A stretch of 64,000 nt of DNA from Luteimonas padinae (GTDB lineage: Bacteria; Pseudomonadota; Gammaproteobacteria; Xanthomonadales; Xanthomonadaceae). Numbering within the stretch: the stretch's first letter is position 1; every line of letters starts with the position of its first letter. Shown piece by piece: positions 1 to 8,324 of the stretch. The translations under genes and the position numbers were made by a program. The notes beneath the pieces were generated by a model. It did no database searches. It was not told the DNA's origin and was given only the letters and a program-made list of their open reading frames with translations. Location: NCBI RefSeq assembly GCF_014652935.1, contig NZ_BMZT01000009.1:1-64000 (forward strand). The letters run 5' to 3'.

Positions 1-57
1 ATCCGCAACCCCGCCCCCTACGATGGTGCCAAGCTCTTCGCCACCCTGCAGGCTTGA
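1..57 (+). CDS. 3' end of an unidentified gene (partial)
   Basis: The first base opens in frame and reads through 18 codons to a TGA at 55-57, ending with residues AKLFATLQA. Codon use is GC-rich in the third position like the surrounding chromosome, so this is probably the tail of a real gene entering from the left. Too little remains to name a family. It converges on the carbonic anhydrase gene, which reads the other way. Confidence 0.5.
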   Translation: MRNPAPYDGAKLFATLQA

Positions 58-122
58 CCGAGAACAGAGTGTCTACAGGGAGGCGGCGCGCGGGCGATGG
101 CCCGGGCCCGCCGCAACCGGCG

Positions 123-665
123 TCAGCCGGCTGCCAGGTATTCGTCCTTGAGGCGCACGTAGTGCGCGGCGCTGTACAGCAGGCCCTCGACCGCCGCATC
201 GTCCAGCACCCGCACCATCTTCGCCGGATTGCCGAGCCACAGCTCGCGGCTGCGCACCACCTTGCCCGGCGGCACCAGCGCGCCGGCGCCGACGTAGCCA
301 TGGTCCTCCACCACCACCCCGTCCATCACCGTCGCGCCCATGCCGACCAGCGCGCCGTTGCCGATCGTGCAGGCATGCACGATCGCGCCGTGGCCGATGG
401 TGACGTCGTCGCCGATGATCGTGGGATAGCCATCCATGCGCGAGTGCGGGCCGCGGTGGCTGACGTGCACGATGGTGCCGTCCTGCAGGTTGCAGCGCGC
501 GCCGATGCGCACGAAGTTGACGTCGCCGCGCACCACCGTGCCGGGCCAGATCGAACTGTCGTCGCCGATCACGACGTCGCCGATGACGGTCGCGGCGGGG
601 TCGATGTAGACGCGCGCACCGAGCGTGGGCAGCGTGCCGCGGTAGGGACGGATGTTGTGGGCCAT
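123..665 (-). CDS. gamma-carbonic anhydrase family protein (YrdA/PaaY-like)
   Basis: This 180-residue protein has the hexapeptide-repeat, left-handed beta-helix pattern of the gamma-carbonic anhydrase family: repeated I/V-G-D-x steps such as TVIGDVVIGDDSSIWPG, NLQDGTIVH and IGHGAIVHACTIGNGALVGMGA. Conserved histidines in IVHVSH, IGHGAIVHAC and the RGDVNFVRIG segment fit a trimeric metal site between subunits. Family members bind Zn/Fe/Co and some hydrate CO2; many bacterial YrdA-type proteins have no proven activity, so the reaction is an inference. The length is typical and the ATG at 665 opens directly into the usual N-terminus. It is transcribed away from the island that begins at 800. Confidence 0.9.
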   Translation of the reverse strand: MAHNIRPYRGTLPTLGARVYIDPAATVIGDVVIGDDSSIWPGTVVRGDVNFVRIGARCNLQDGTIVHVSHRGPHSRMDGYPTIIGDDVTIGHGAIVHACTIGNGALVGMGATVMDGVVVEDHGYVGAGALVPPGKVVRSRELWLGNPAKMVRVLDDAAVEGLLYSAAHYVRLKDEYLAAG

Positions 666-799
666 GCATGGATTCTAGCCCGGCGACCGTCGCGCCCATG
701 GATGACCCGACCCGGCGGGCACGCCCCGGTCCGCGCTCGCCCGCGTCCGGCCGGGCCGCGCGGTTTGCCCCGGAGGCCGCCGGACGGGATCATGGCCGG

Positions 800-819
800 A
801 TGAAAATCGCCAGCTGGAA
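800..819 (+). repeat. attL of genomic island 1 (20-bp direct repeat)
   Basis: The 20 bases atgaaaatcgccagctggaa occur here and again, exactly, at 22919-22938, where they are the first codons of exonuclease III. The bases on both sides of the two copies differ, so the identity is exactly 20 bp. An integrase gene starts about 180 bp inside. I infer a site-specific recombination core lying within the xth start. The native upstream region of xth is then the sequence before 800. Confidence 0.85.
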
Positions 820-829
820 GGTGCAGTGA
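800..829 (+). pseudogene. xth 5' stub left by island insertion
   Basis: The left repeat keeps the ATG and six further codons of xth (MKIASWK) and then runs into island DNA, ending at TGA 827-829 after two more codons. It cannot encode a functional enzyme. It marks where the native xth promoter and leader now stop being connected to their gene. Confidence 0.7.
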
Positions 830-866
830 GAAATCACGGCGTTTCAGGATGTCTCATGACGACGAC

Positions 867-966
867 ATTTCACATTGTATTTCAGCTAGTTAAGTGATCT
901 CCGAGACCCAGGAGTGTTCAGGAGCACCCACCGCATCCAACTTTTGTGGGGGTATCGCTGGGGGTA
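867..966 (+). repeat. left island-end repeats, possible integrase arm sites
   Basis: Bases 947-966 (tgggggtatcgctgggggta) recur exactly at 22845-22864 near the other island end. The unit itself contains two GGGGGTA heptamers 12 bp apart. A looser similarity also links 867-901 with 22878-22916 (shared ATTTC, CAGCTA and GATCTC blocks). Paired short repeats just inside both attachment cores fit arm-type binding sites of a P4-like integrase. The repeats are seen; the role is inferred. Confidence 0.55.
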
Positions 967-997
967 TTCTGGAGGCCCCCAATGCTGGCTTCCCCCC

Positions 998-2188
998 ATG
1001 CTGACTGCCGTCCAGATCAACGCAGCCAAGCCCGCCGCGAAGGCCTACAAGCTGTCCGACAGTGGCGGCCTGTACCTGCTCGTACAGCCCACCGGCGCCA
1101 AGCTCTGGCGCTACAAGTTCCGCCTCGGCGGCGTGGAAGGACTCGACGCCCTTGGCAGCTACCCCGAAGTGTCGCTGGCGGAGGCACGCAGAGCGCACAG
1201 CGACTCCAGGCGGCAGGTCGCCGAAGGCATCAACCCGGTCATCGCCCGGCGAGATCGCAAGCAAGCCCTGATCCAGGCCAGCCTCTCCCGCGAGAAGGGC
1301 TCCTTCGAAGTCGTCGCCGCCGACTGGAGCGCGGCCACCGCGCACGGCCTGCGGGCCTCGACAGTCCGGCAGCGGGAGCGGGAGCTTGCCAAAGACCTGC
1401 TCCCAAAACTCAAGGCCCGACAGATCAAGGACATCACCCGGGTCGAGATCAGCAGCCTGCTGAAGGCGGTCGAGAAGCGGGCACCGGAAGTCGCACGAAA
1501 CCAGCGCAACCACCTGTGGGGCATCTTCGAGTACGCCATTGACAGTGGCCTTGTGGACGCCAACCCGGTCCCGTCCATCCGAGTACTCAAGAAGCGGGAT
1601 CAGGAAAATCACCCCGCGCTGACGCCAGAGGAGATCGGCGCCTTCCTGCGCGATCTGGACGACCGCACCCGCCTCAACGAGCAGACGCGGATCGCCATGC
1701 TGCTGGTCATGCTGACCGCCTGTCGCAAGAACGAGATCATCGGCGGCAGGTGGGACGAAATTGACCTCAAAACTGGGGAGTGGGAGATCCCCGCCGAGCG
1801 CATGAAGAACAAGCGACCGCATTGGGTTCCGCTCTCGGCTCAGGCGATCGCGCTATTGAAGCAGCTGCGGGAGCTTATCCCCGGCAACTCCGCCCTCCTC
1901 TTTCCGAACCGCCGTGACCCCAAGCGCCCGATGGCCAACCGAACGCTCAACGCGGTCATGGAACGACTGGGCTACAGCGGCAAGGGTACTCCGCATGGCA
2001 TGCGTGCCAGCTTCAGCACCCACTTCAATGGGCTGAGTGCCCATGCCGATGTGATCGAGCTGTGCCTGGCGCATACGCCGATGGGGAAGACTCGCGCGGC
2101 CTACAACAGGCACCTGTACAAGGATGAGCGGCGAGAGCTGCTGCACGAGTGGGCAGACTGGCTGGACAACCAGCGCCATAGACACTGA
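998..2188 (+). CDS. int: tyrosine-type site-specific integrase, P4-like (DUF4102 N-terminus)
   Basis: The 396-residue protein begins MLTAVQINAAKPAAKAYKLS, the typical DUF4102 arm-binding start, and follows with LSDSGGLYLLVQPTGAKLWRYKFR. The C-terminal catalytic domain shows the arginine in LTACRKNEI, the HxxR box in GTPHGMRAS, and the nucleophile tyrosine in HTPMGKTRAAYNR. An upstream in-frame ATG at 914 would add 28 residues translated from the GGGGGTA repeats, so I prefer 998, although no good ribosome binding site precedes it. It should cut and join DNA at the 20-bp xth core. AlpA near the other end is a plausible directionality factor. Confidence 0.9.
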   Translation: MLTAVQINAAKPAAKAYKLSDSGGLYLLVQPTGAKLWRYKFRLGGVEGLDALGSYPEVSLAEARRAHSDSRRQVAEGINPVIARRDRKQALIQASLSREKGSFEVVAADWSAATAHGLRASTVRQRERELAKDLLPKLKARQIKDITRVEISSLLKAVEKRAPEVARNQRNHLWGIFEYAIDSGLVDANPVPSIRVLKKRDQENHPALTPEEIGAFLRDLDDRTRLNEQTRIAMLLVMLTACRKNEIIGGRWDEIDLKTGEWEIPAERMKNKRPHWVPLSAQAIALLKQLRELIPGNSALLFPNRRDPKRPMANRTLNAVMERLGYSGKGTPHGMRASFSTHFNGLSAHADVIELCLAHTPMGKTRAAYNRHLYKDERRELLHEWADWLDNQRHRH

Positions 2189-2456
2189 GCAGCTGCACGC
2201 GCTGCAACAACGGCATCAATCGACGGGACTCCGATTTTCAGGTTTCGGGCTGCGTGACCTAGCAGCTATCGATCCAAATCGGACGTTTATCCCTTAGGCA
2301 TGGCGGCCAAAGACTTCTGGATTGGACCTCTTCGAACACCGCGGCGCTACGATCGAGCTCGGCAACGCCCCGTTGCCGGGGCGTGTCTGGTAGGTAGGGC
2401 TTCAGAAGGAGGCCAGCGGGGTCCTCACTTGAGACGCTGGACGAGCGAAGCTCGCA
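2189..2456. terminator. convergent intergenic region with GC hairpin
   Basis: This stretch separates the integrase from the convergent beta-protein gene. The only structure seen is a perfect 8-bp stem with a TTGC loop at 2365-2384 (ACGCCCCG / CGGGGCGT). It lacks a clear T-run, so termination is only suggested. Confidence 0.35.
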
Positions 2457-3587
2457 TTAGGCCGTCGTGGCACTGGCGGTGGAGACCAGTACGCGCTCGA
2501 ACTCCCGCACCTCTTCGACGACGAATGCCAAGTGGTGGCTGGTGTCATAGGCGATCCACTTCGTATGACCGTTCTTCACAGGCAAGCCGTTGCTGCAATC
2601 AGCGATGATCTGGTCGCCCCAGCTGAAGCCCGGCAGGAACTCTTTTGCGTTGGCGATTTCCGTGGCGACCTTCGGCATCTGCAATGCCCAGCCGCCCGCA
2701 ACCGAGTGGCCACGCGATACCAGGAATGCCTTGTCACAGGTGTACCGGATCTTCGCGTTGGCGTTAGGGTTGCGAATGGAATCATTTGAGCTGGGGCCTC
2801 GCACGCCATAGTCACCGAAAACCAGGGGGATGCCGCTGAACTCCATGCGGAGCGCTTGCCACAGCAGCATCTCCTTGCGGATCACCTTCGCAGTGCTGTC
2901 CTTCTTCTTAACCGCCAGGTCGACCGACTTAGGCATCGACGACCCTGCCGTCGCGATGTACCGGAAGCCGTACACACTGAGCAACTCCAACACGCGAGTT
3001 GCATCGCTGGTGATGTCGATCAGCGGCTTGCTCGTCAGGTCGCCGAGGTCAAGCAGGACAGCACACTCCGCCGGGCTCAACTGCATGTCCTCGAGCATCT
3101 CTTCCATGCGGGCGTGGAACACGTCCGGTTCCGCCGCGTCCTCGACCGCGCTCGCTTCGAGACGGAAACAGAGGTAGGGAGCGCCGGACAGATCAAGCCC
3201 GCGCATCGCGAGCTGGTAGAGCTGATCGTCCCAGCGGTCATATCCGACCACGGGCACCACCGTAACGCCTTGCCCCTTGAGGCTGGCATGGAGATAGGCC
3301 AGCGTGTGCTCTCCCGTTTCAACCGTGGCATCAGGGGCCCAGTTGAAGGCATCGGCAAGCACTAGGCCGCCCTTCCAACACTTCCCGATACTTTCGGCGA
3401 CTTCGTCCAGGTAATCCGACACCGGCGTGAGACTGTTCTGGTATTTCTTCGCCTTCTGCCTGTTCTCGCTGATGACGGGAACATCGAAGAGCGGATGGAT
3501 GACCGCTGCGTGCGCTGCGTCGATGTGCTTGGACGCCTCGAACTCGCTCGTAAGGGACTTCAGGATGGGGAGATACTTCGGAGCCAT
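2457..3587 (-). CDS. beta family protein (T4 beta-like), third gene of a toxin-antitoxin-type operon
   Basis: The 376-residue protein starts MAPKYLPILKSLTSEFEA and resembles the uncharacterised beta family first named in phage T4; no enzymatic role is established. Visible blocks are RLEASAVEDAA, LDLGDLT, FGDYGVRGPS and SRGHSVAGGW. A longer frame up to 3638 exists, but ATG 3587 sits one base after the TGA of the upstream HigA-ImmA gene, with GAGGTG as ribosome binding site, so coupled translation is likely. It is the promoter-distal gene of a three-gene unit (toxin, HTH-metallopeptidase, beta). That context suggests an anti-phage role, which is inference. Confidence 0.7.
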   Translation of the reverse strand: MAPKYLPILKSLTSEFEASKHIDAAHAAVIHPLFDVPVISENRQKAKKYQNSLTPVSDYLDEVAESIGKCWKGGLVLADAFNWAPDATVETGEHTLAYLHASLKGQGVTVVPVVGYDRWDDQLYQLAMRGLDLSGAPYLCFRLEASAVEDAAEPDVFHARMEEMLEDMQLSPAECAVLLDLGDLTSKPLIDITSDATRVLELLSVYGFRYIATAGSSMPKSVDLAVKKKDSTAKVIRKEMLLWQALRMEFSGIPLVFGDYGVRGPSSNDSIRNPNANAKIRYTCDKAFLVSRGHSVAGGWALQMPKVATEIANAKEFLPGFSWGDQIIADCSNGLPVKNGHTKWIAYDTSHHLAFVVEEVREFERVLVSTASATTA

Positions 3588-3588
3588 G

Positions 3589-4803
3589 TCACACCTCACT
3601 CGAAGACGGAAAGAACGACCGGACTTGCTGCTGCCCAACTAAATCGGCGAACGCCGTGTAATTACCGGACTCCTTTCGGAGCCTGCCGGCAACGATGGCC
3701 GGGTGTATACGAAGCTCTCTAGCTAGCTTTTCGATCGTCTCCCTGCTGGGGGAAAGATACGCCTCGCTTCGGCGCCACATGACTCTTGGAATGAAAGCTT
3801 CGCGCGCTAGCCGGTTCGCCTCCGCCTCCCGGCGGTCTTCGGACGACGCATCCAAGTCGTCCAAAAAGGCCTCGTCGCTGCCGACGTGCTTCCAGACGTG
3901 CGCGACCTCATGGACGAGCGTGAACCAGAAGTTGTCGAGCCTGTCGTATCGCAGGGTCAACCCAACGATAGGTGTGCCATCCGCATCCTTCAATGCGGCG
4001 CCGTCGAGTTGAGTCCCCTTGAGGTGGGGCTCGATCACCACGGCGATGCCGTGACGCTCCAGGAACTCGACCGCCAGAAGCGGCCCCCGCTCGGACCAGC
4101 TCAGCTGAGCAAGCTCACGCAGGAAACCCGCAGACAGCTTCTCGGGCTCAAAAGGACCCAGCCTCGGCTTCATTGCGCGCGCCTGCTGAATCACGCGAGC
4201 AAGCCACGCATATAGCGCATACCTGGTCGTCGGCGAAGCTGCCTCACCGCCGATGCTGCGGCGGAATGCTGCTGCCCCGAACTGGAGCCCGGCGTCCTCG
4301 ATGAAACCCTTCACCAGCTCTTCGACACCGGTCTTCGCCTTTGCAGAAACGTCCGACAGCCACCCGCGACGCGCAATTTCCTTGAGAGGAAACTTCGACC
4401 AATCGACGTTCGTCTTGTCCGACGTGGCGTGATCTTCCGGGGCAGACAGCCCCACCAGCGTCTCAGCCGAGATGCCGAGTCCGATGGACAGCGCCCGAAT
4501 CATCTGGACCGTCAGCGGACGCTTACGACCCAGTACCTCGGACACTCGGCTGCGAGTCCCGAAATATGGGACGAGATCGGCTTGTTTAAGCCCCTTTTCT
4601 TGCATGCGGAAGAGGATGGCGTCGACGGGGTCAGGTGCCTCAATCGGAAATTTGCTGTTCTCGTAGGCCTCGATCAGGACGGTAAGAAGTTCAAGCCGGT
4701 CGCCCTCCGCGGAACCCGCTGAGGGCTGGCGCGCCATGAGTTCCTGCACCTCCCGCAGGTAGGTGAGGTACTGCTCTTCGGTGCGGATAACCTTAGCGTC
4801 CAT
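3589..4803 (-). CDS. HigA-type HTH antitoxin fused to an ImmA/IrrE metallopeptidase domain
   Basis: The 404-residue protein has an N-terminal HigA2-like part (about residues 1-130): a helical lead, then the HTH KGLKQADLVPYFGTRSRVSEVL and the PLTVQMIRALSIGLGI helix typical of antitoxin regulators. After a linker, the C-terminal half carries the zinc-peptidase motif VHEVAHVWKH (HExxH), followed by EDRREAEANRLAREAF, which can supply the third ligand. ImmA/IrrE proteins cleave repressors in response to damage or stress. Fused to an antitoxin, the domain may degrade its own or a partner regulator. Its start overlaps the toxin gene by 11 bp, and the beta-protein gene follows one base after its stop. 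Confidence 0.85.
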   Translation of the reverse strand: MDAKVIRTEEQYLTYLREVQELMARQPSAGSAEGDRLELLTVLIEAYENSKFPIEAPDPVDAILFRMQEKGLKQADLVPYFGTRSRVSEVLGRKRPLTVQMIRALSIGLGISAETLVGLSAPEDHATSDKTNVDWSKFPLKEIARRGWLSDVSAKAKTGVEELVKGFIEDAGLQFGAAAFRRSIGGEAASPTTRYALYAWLARVIQQARAMKPRLGPFEPEKLSAGFLRELAQLSWSERGPLLAVEFLERHGIAVVIEPHLKGTQLDGAALKDADGTPIVGLTLRYDRLDNFWFTLVHEVAHVWKHVGSDEAFLDDLDASSEDRREAEANRLAREAFIPRVMWRRSEAYLSPSRETIEKLARELRIHPAIVAGRLRKESGNYTAFADLVGQQQVRSFFPSSSEV

Positions 4804-5062
4804 AGGAATTGTCGATGTTGTTCATTTCGAGGATCAGGGCTACGCCCTGTGCGAAAGCGACCTGGAGCCGCAGCCAGTACCCGCTGGTTCCGATCTGGAA
4901 GAGGAAGTCGCCGCCAGGGCTCGACCGCGCGTTCGGGAACTGTTCGGTTACGTCCTCTGGCCTTCTCCAGTGCGCGTGCGCCACCTCTGAGCACCAGCTG
5001 CGGAGCCAGCGATCGACGTCTTCAGTCCCCCGTTTTAGCTTGTCGCGGCCAATGAGCTTCAT
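4793..5062 (-). CDS. higB: HigB-like mRNA interferase toxin
   Basis: The 89-residue protein matches the HigB pattern of the RelE/ParE superfamily: MKLIGRDKLKR, RSWCSEVAHAHWRRPEDVTEQFPNA, then a short beta-sheet FLFQIGTSGYWLRLQVAF and a hydrophobic strand. HigB toxins cut mRNA on the ribosome and are neutralised by a HigA antitoxin. The usual GNxxVF and IRFVGTH ends are altered (GGDFLF; ALILEMNNID), so activity is uncertain. It is the first gene after an operator-flanked promoter and overlaps the HigA-ImmA gene by 11 bp. No clear Shine-Dalgarno precedes ATG 5062; the predicted leader is short. Confidence 0.72.
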   Translation of the reverse strand: MKLIGRDKLKRGTEDVDRWLRSWCSEVAHAHWRRPEDVTEQFPNARSSPGGDFLFQIGTSGYWLRLQVAFAQGVALILEMNNIDNSYGR

Positions 5063-5067
5063 GTTCT

Positions 5068-5136
5068 GTGTTCCCGATTTGGGAACACTTTATCCGCAGA
5101 GATTGAGAAGGTCAAGTGTTCCCGTAATGGGAATCT
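5068..5136 (-). promoter_or_regulatory. higB operon promoter with two operator palindromes
   Basis: On the minus strand TTGACC (5115-5110) and TAAAGT (5092-5087) are 17 bp apart. A near-perfect palindrome GTGTTCCC-gattt-GGGAACAC at 5068-5088 overlaps the -10 and start region. A second copy, GTGTTCCC-gtaat-GGGAATCT, lies at 5116-5136 just upstream of the -35. Their centres are 48 bp apart. This is the layout expected for repression by the HigA-like HTH protein of the operon. Confidence 0.75.
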
Positions 5137-5501
5137 TTGGCCGACTGCCCATCGTCTAAGGAAGGGGGAAGGCTTCCCATGACCATGCCTTCAAACCACC
5201 TGACCCAGCTCGCTTTTTTAGGCGCTGGTCAACCCCACAGCTCGCTCTGAATCAGCCAGCATGTCCCTGATCGCCCGTATCGAGGCGTTGAGCCGCGCAG
5301 GAGGTCGAGCCCGAACCGGTACACGCGGCCGGGGAAGGGGAAGGAATGGGGTCATGGCTCCGGTGCACTCCGGACATCAAATGATCGCTTCCTCCCAGAC
5401 CGTCCGCTCTTGGCCAAAGTCGGCCGGCGCGGTGCCGCTAATCAGCATCGACTTGCGTGCCCACTGTCTGCAAGAGCCAGTTGGCCGGAGGAGCAGCCTG
5501 C
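5137..5501. other. 365-bp stretch without a supported gene
   Basis: This lies between the higB promoter and the end of the secreted-protein gene. Open frames here are short and lack ribosome binding sites or recognisable content. I see no repeat or clear hairpin. Confidence 0.4.
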
Positions 5502-6344
5502 CTAGAACTCACACCTGTACCAGTTGTCCGGGTCATCCCAGACGTTCTCTTCCGGCGGTGTAGCCCGTAGGAAGCGGCCGTTTGAGGCATCAAAATGCCG
5601 CACGATGCGCACGCGGATCCGACCGGTATCGGGGCTGACCTGCTCTGTGTAGCCGGCGAATCCGATCAGTCCGCGTTTTCTGCACACGGTCGCGCCGATC
5701 TGGCGCTTGGCCGGCGCCTCGAGCTGCAGCAGTGCTTCCTGCTCCCGCTGCCGCTCGCGGTTTTCCTCCTGAGCCAGCGCTTCGGCCAGCCGGGCGGCAC
5801 GATCTGCTTCTGTCTTTCGTTCAGCTACCAACGCTGCTGGTTCCTCGCGCACCAGGAAGTCGTCCCCGGTGTAGCCACGCGCCAGCCAGAATCTTTGGTC
5901 CCAACGATCGCCGATGTCGCAATCGCTTCGGGTAAAGACCCAGGTCCTGTTCTGGAGCTCCTGCGTCTCCATATCGATCGCGGCGAAATGCTGGACCACG
6001 GAGCGACAACCGGCCTTGTCCTTCTTTTCTTCAAGGATGATCTTCTCGTCCGGCTGCCGGCGCGCCCAGGGAATCAGGGCATACCGTCTCCCATCGACAC
6101 GGGCCTCGCGGCGGATCGTGTACGAGCCCGGCTCGATGTACCAGAGTCCGGAGAATGTGACCGGGACCAGAGGCGGGCTGATGTGTGCGTGGACGCCCTT
6201 CGAGGTCTCCACGGTGACCACCACCTCGGGATCCACGAAGATGGTCTGACCGTTGGCGGCAGCTTGGCCAGCAACAGCGGCGCTTCCGCTGCCAATCCCG
6301 ACGACAACGATCGCGCGTGCCCATTTGCGGAGAGCGCTTCCCAT
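5502..6344 (-). CDS. secreted hypothetical protein
   Basis: I do not recognise a family. The 280-residue product starting at ATG 6344 (preceded by AGGGAAGGGG) has a Sec-type signal: MGSALRKWARAIVVVGIG followed by an alanine-rich run ending near AAVAGQAAA. The mature part has beta-rich segments, two Cys pairs (AGCRSVV, RSDCDIG and TVCRKRG, WYRCEF), and a basic-acidic helical stretch around residues 175-205 (ERKTEADRAARLAEALAQEE) that could form a coiled coil. The upstream extension to 6497 would precede the signal peptide and is rejected. It is divergent from an XRE gene, and the shared intergenic region contains a perfect palindrome. Confidence 0.6.
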   Translation of the reverse strand: MGSALRKWARAIVVVGIGSGSAAVAGQAAANGQTIFVDPEVVVTVETSKGVHAHISPPLVPVTFSGLWYIEPGSYTIRREARVDGRRYALIPWARRQPDEKIILEEKKDKAGCRSVVQHFAAIDMETQELQNRTWVFTRSDCDIGDRWDQRFWLARGYTGDDFLVREEPAALVAERKTEADRAARLAEALAQEENRERQREQEALLQLEAPAKRQIGATVCRKRGLIGFAGYTEQVSPDTGRIRVRIVRHFDASNGRFLRATPPEENVWDDPDNWYRCEF

Positions 6345-6414
6345 GCGTGCCCCTTCCCTGTAACCGGTTTGCAAGCGCCCGGATAGCGCTCCAACCCATT
6401 CTATACGTTTTTTG

Positions 6415-6435
6415 TATATCCGAAAATCGGATATA
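6415..6435. promoter_or_regulatory. perfect 21-bp operator palindrome
   Basis: The arms TATATCCGA and TCGGATATA are separated by AAA and complement each other exactly. The site lies 31 bp before the XRE start and 71 bp before the divergent secreted-protein start. It probably binds the adjacent XRE regulator and may control both genes. Confidence 0.6.
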
Positions 6436-6465
6436 GCGTCGGTGACCGCCCTGCCTGGAGCGGTC

Positions 6466-6747
6466 ATGCCGAAGTCCATCCATCGTCCCGAGCACACCGT
6501 CCTGTGCGCGCTGTTGCGGGAAAAGCGGCTGGCGGCGGGCTTGCAGCAGACGGAAGTATCGGCACGCCTCGATCGACGCCAGCCGTTCGTCAGCGATGTT
6601 GAGCGAGGCGTCCGCCGCCTCGACCTGATCGAGCTGCAGGACCTCGCAGGTATCTACGGGGTCGACTTCATCGAGCTGATCAAGGAGTACCTGGAGCGGG
6701 TCCAATCCAGCGCACCCAAGGCGGGCAAGAAGGGGCAGCCCAGGTAG
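6466..6747 (+). CDS. XRE-family transcriptional regulator
   Basis: The 93-residue protein consists almost only of a lambda-repressor-type HTH: LCALLREKRLAAGLQQTEVSARLDRRQPFVSDVERGVRRLDLIELQDLAGIYGVDF, about residues 13-70, then a short basic tail. ATG 6466 follows GGAG at 6457-6460; the earlier in-frame ATG at 6412 lies in the operator. It faces away from the secreted-protein gene, with a perfect palindrome between them, so autoregulation and control of that neighbour are likely. Confidence 0.8.
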   Translation: MPKSIHRPEHTVLCALLREKRLAAGLQQTEVSARLDRRQPFVSDVERGVRRLDLIELQDLAGIYGVDFIELIKEYLERVQSSAPKAGKKGQPR

Positions 6748-6827
6748 GTACCGCGGGATACTACGTCCGCTTGAAGGTTGTCGTCCCTCGGCTGTCGGCG
6801 ACATTGCGACCAACCGAGCGTGGCCAA

Positions 6828-8222
6828 TCAGCCCGGCGCGGGCAACAGCCCCATTGGCTCAGAACCACGATAGCGGCTGCGCAGTAGCTCCGCTGCCTGC
6901 CGCAGCGCTTCGTACTGCTCCCGCCTGGCCCGCCCCTTGGACGCAAGCCAGCCCGAGCCCACACCCGCCAGCAGACCCAGCCACCACGTCTGGGTCACGA
7001 CCATCGCCACCTTGGCAGCTGCGCCCGCTGCGCCCACGCGTGCGCCCCTGGAGCCCAGTTGGCTGGCGCGCTCGACCCAGGTCATCTTGGGATCCAGCAT
7101 TAGCGAGAGGCTGATTACAGCAAGCCCCAGTACTGACGGCACGAGGTCACCCACACCGAACTCCGCGCCACCGGCCGCAGCCTGCTCCACCGCGGTCTGG
7201 AGCGATGCCTCGGTGATGCCGCTGTTGGTCACACGCTCCGCCATTCCCATGGCAACCAGCTGCGCGTGAACCTCGCTGGTGGACACCACATCGATACCGG
7301 GATAACGCTCCAAGGCGTCCAGGACGTATTGGGCGGATTCGGTTGCCTTGGCCTGGATTGCATCCACAACCTGGCCCTGCTCGTCCAGGATGCGGATATC
7401 CCACTCCGACTGGGTGGCCGAGCCCGCAAGATCGGCGTGGAGACCGTCGGGAAGGCCGCCGTTGTTGAAGTGCTCGACGAGCTCGATCTCGAACAGCTTG
7501 CCCTTCACGCCCGAGACGAAGCCCGGCAATGCTTCCGCAGGTAGGCGGTCGACAACATCGGCAAAGCTCTCCGTAGTTGCGAGACCGGGGTACGCCAGTT
7601 CGAACGCCCGCAGGACCTCCTCGGGAACCTCGTCAGGGTGGTCGAGCACGTACGCCAGGGACACCCCGCCCACGACAAGCAGGTCCAGCAGCTCGTCGCG
7701 ACGGCGCCCCTCCTGTGCCGATTGGACCCGCTGCTCCAAGCGCTCAGAGTCGCGGCGGATCCTGTCGCCGTACTCCGCAATCTCGCGACGAAGCTCGTCC
7801 AGATCATTTCGGCTCAAGGCGACACTGTCGATCGCTTCCGAGACGACCGAGGTGCCACCGAGTGCAAATCCGCCAGTCGCCGCACCCACTGCCGGCGCCG
7901 CCTTGGTGGCCAGCTCCCCACCGGCACGAATTCCGGCTCCAGTCAGCGCCACCCCTTTTCCAAGCAGGGAGCCGGCGCCAGCAGCGGCACGGCCCAAGGC
8001 GTCGTCCGACCCTGCGGCTCGTGCCTTGAGCTGCTTTTCCGCCTGCCGCCCCAGCTGATCGGCGGCCGCCCCGGCTTTGGCAACCGCCCGCCCGGTAGCC
8101 TCAATGGCGGAACGTACGCCGCCCGAAATCGAGTCCTCGTGCTTGCTGACGAAGCTCGCCGCCCCGTAGGTTGCATCGGCCAAACCCTTGATGGCGGCCT
8201 TGCCGGCCTTGATCCATTTCAT
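6828..8222 (-). CDS. membrane-associated protein with a possible PD-(D/E)xK / QxK nuclease core
   Basis: The family is not recognised. The 464-residue protein has a glycine/alanine-rich N-terminus (about 1-135), a charged helical stretch (138-180), and a central segment KGKLFEIELVEHF (241-252) followed by SEWDIRILD (272-280) and VVDAIQAKATES (285-296). The E...D275...Q290-A-K292 spacing resembles the Mrr-like D-QxK active site. The C-terminus holds two hydrophobic stretches near 359-376 and 404-425 that could cross the membrane. ATG 8222 has a strong GGGGGGAA site; the upstream ATG at 8285 is less likely. It is probably cotranscribed with the small membrane-protein gene upstream. A DNA-cutting effector of island defence is possible but unproven. 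Confidence 0.5.
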   Translation of the reverse strand: MKWIKAGKAAIKGLADATYGAASFVSKHEDSISGGVRSAIEATGRAVAKAGAAADQLGRQAEKQLKARAAGSDDALGRAAAGAGSLLGKGVALTGAGIRAGGELATKAAPAVGAATGGFALGGTSVVSEAIDSVALSRNDLDELRREIAEYGDRIRRDSERLEQRVQSAQEGRRRDELLDLLVVGGVSLAYVLDHPDEVPEEVLRAFELAYPGLATTESFADVVDRLPAEALPGFVSGVKGKLFEIELVEHFNNGGLPDGLHADLAGSATQSEWDIRILDEQGQVVDAIQAKATESAQYVLDALERYPGIDVVSTSEVHAQLVAMGMAERVTNSGITEASLQTAVEQAAAGGAEFGVGDLVPSVLGLAVISLSLMLDPKMTWVERASQLGSRGARVGAAGAAAKVAMVVTQTWWLGLLAGVGSGWLASKGRARREQYEALRQAAELLRSRYRGSEPMGLLPAPG

Positions 8223-8324
8223 CGGTTCCCCCCAAACCGCAGCCGTTCCGATACTGGGAGCCGATCTTCCCGCGGTCAAGGCCACGAAATTGCCCGCTCA
8301 GCAGGGACAAGCCGACGGCAAGCC

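Noticed and set aside
914-997. N-terminal extension of the island 1 integrase
   Set aside because: It translates the GGGGGTA end repeats (WGYRWGYSGG) and lacks a ribosome binding site; homologous integrases start near MLTAVQ.
5261-5563. 100-codon plus-strand frame
   Set aside because: No ribosome binding site; its protein is Arg/Ser/Gly-rich and overlaps the end of the secreted-protein gene.
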